NCBI GenBank assembly: GCA_022606425.2
Contig: JAHDVF020000864.1
Coordinates: forward strand, 1,710,839-1,774,838
DNA: 64,000 nucleotides
From: Lepidostoma basale
Taxonomy: Eukaryota > Arthropoda > Insecta > Trichoptera > Lepidostomatidae
Direction: 5' to 3'
Below are positions 63,521 to 64,000 of this stretch, one piece after another; position 1 is the first letter of the stretch, and every line of letters starts with the position of its first letter. A model generated the notes under the pieces. It was not told the origin of the DNA, ran no database searches, and worked only from the letters and a program-made list of their open reading frames with translations. A program made the position numbers and the translations under genes.

Positions 63521-64000
63521 GTATAAAGATGACTCTTAATATTTAATAATCATATTCATTAACAAAAAAAAATCATTTTAATTATCATTGAGAATATTTC
63601 AATCTATTGTTTTCATCATAAATCTTAATGAAGAACATAAATTTAATAACTATTAATAATAAACAACCGCCCCTGCGGTTTTGCTTGTCCATTATCCGCA
63701 ATGAGAACTCAATGTTCTTACACAAACCACAACCTACTGTACATCTAGAATAAATTATCTAAATATAACATTGGATTTCGTAACGTTTAGGAACCAGATC
63801 AAAGAACCTGAACCCGACTTACGATAGAATAGATTTTTGTGGTTATAACGAAATTTCCTTAGGCGTCCCCGACCGGAGTAGAAATCTTTTGATAAATCAC
63901 AACGACATAAAACGAAACCTGTGTAAGGCATCTTATAACAGCATACGAGTACATTAAGTGAGTGAAATATCAACTCTCGGCTATACGAAAGCTACTAAAT
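63521..64000. other. spacer
   Basis: The 72-codon minus frame at 63755-63973 has no known domain. ACAACCGCCCCTGCGGTTTT near 63663 recalls the Q-family module but lacks GAAAC. Confidence 0.4.

Noticed and set aside
63660..63700. ACCGCCCCTGCGGTTTTGC as a Q-family module
   Set aside because: GAAAC is missing and the flanks cannot pair.

Overview
This 64 kb window is AT-rich eukaryotic DNA, most likely from an insect. It holds no complete host gene, no rRNA or tRNA gene and no CRISPR array. What can be read is almost all mobile-element debris: 3' fragments of several non-LTR (LINE) families, tRNA-derived SINEs, hAT- and piggyBac-type DNA elements, a solo LTR, foldback elements and microsatellites. 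The reverse-transcriptase (RT) C-terminal families with GAA-rich tails and the tRNA-headed SINE resemble elements common in insect genomes, Lepidoptera among them. The order cannot be fixed from this sequence.

Layout. 1-9 kb: LINE tails, a solo LTR with TATA box and poly(A) signal (1560-2168), two hAT MITEs (3448-3670 and 5376-5575), a possible host exon (4870-5001) and a piggyBac-type element inside a LINE fragment (8276-8913). 9-18 kb: one LINE fragment that keeps the RT YADD motif (9868-10512), long AT-rich spacers and a second possible exon (16315-16523, minus). 18-30 kb: LINE and SINE fragments, hammerhead-like repeats and a 253-bp (AT)n tract. 30-43 kb: further LINE fragments and a long foldback element (39911-40480). 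43.7-46.4 kb: the most intact gene, a 739-codon RT reading frame of a CR1/L2-type LINE on the minus strand. 47-59 kb: nested insertions, a second L2 copy split by another LINE, and more RT fragments. 60.5-62.6 kb: four head-to-tail copies of a ~515-bp unit related to the foldback element.

The commonest repeat, called LINE-B here, has more than 20 copies. All are strongly 5'-truncated, and those with an intact 3' end finish in a short CCCC-UUCG-GGG-like hairpin followed by (TTAG)n or (TTTG)n.

The most unusual signal is a set of dispersed repeats (called P, E, Q, R and T) that share one RNA-like module: a 7-nt box resembling CUGANGA, one extra nucleotide, a hairpin, GAAAC, two bases, then GU and a non-G base. 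In several copies the flanks pair as a stem I. This matches the small hammerhead ribozyme variants with a reduced stem III that are known from Penelope-like retroelements. Several families carry the module in inverted, back-to-back pairs.

No operon or pathway can be drawn. The elements relate by nesting, which gives relative ages: host DNA, older LINE-B and T copies, then hAT, piggyBac, LTR or later LINE insertions inside them.
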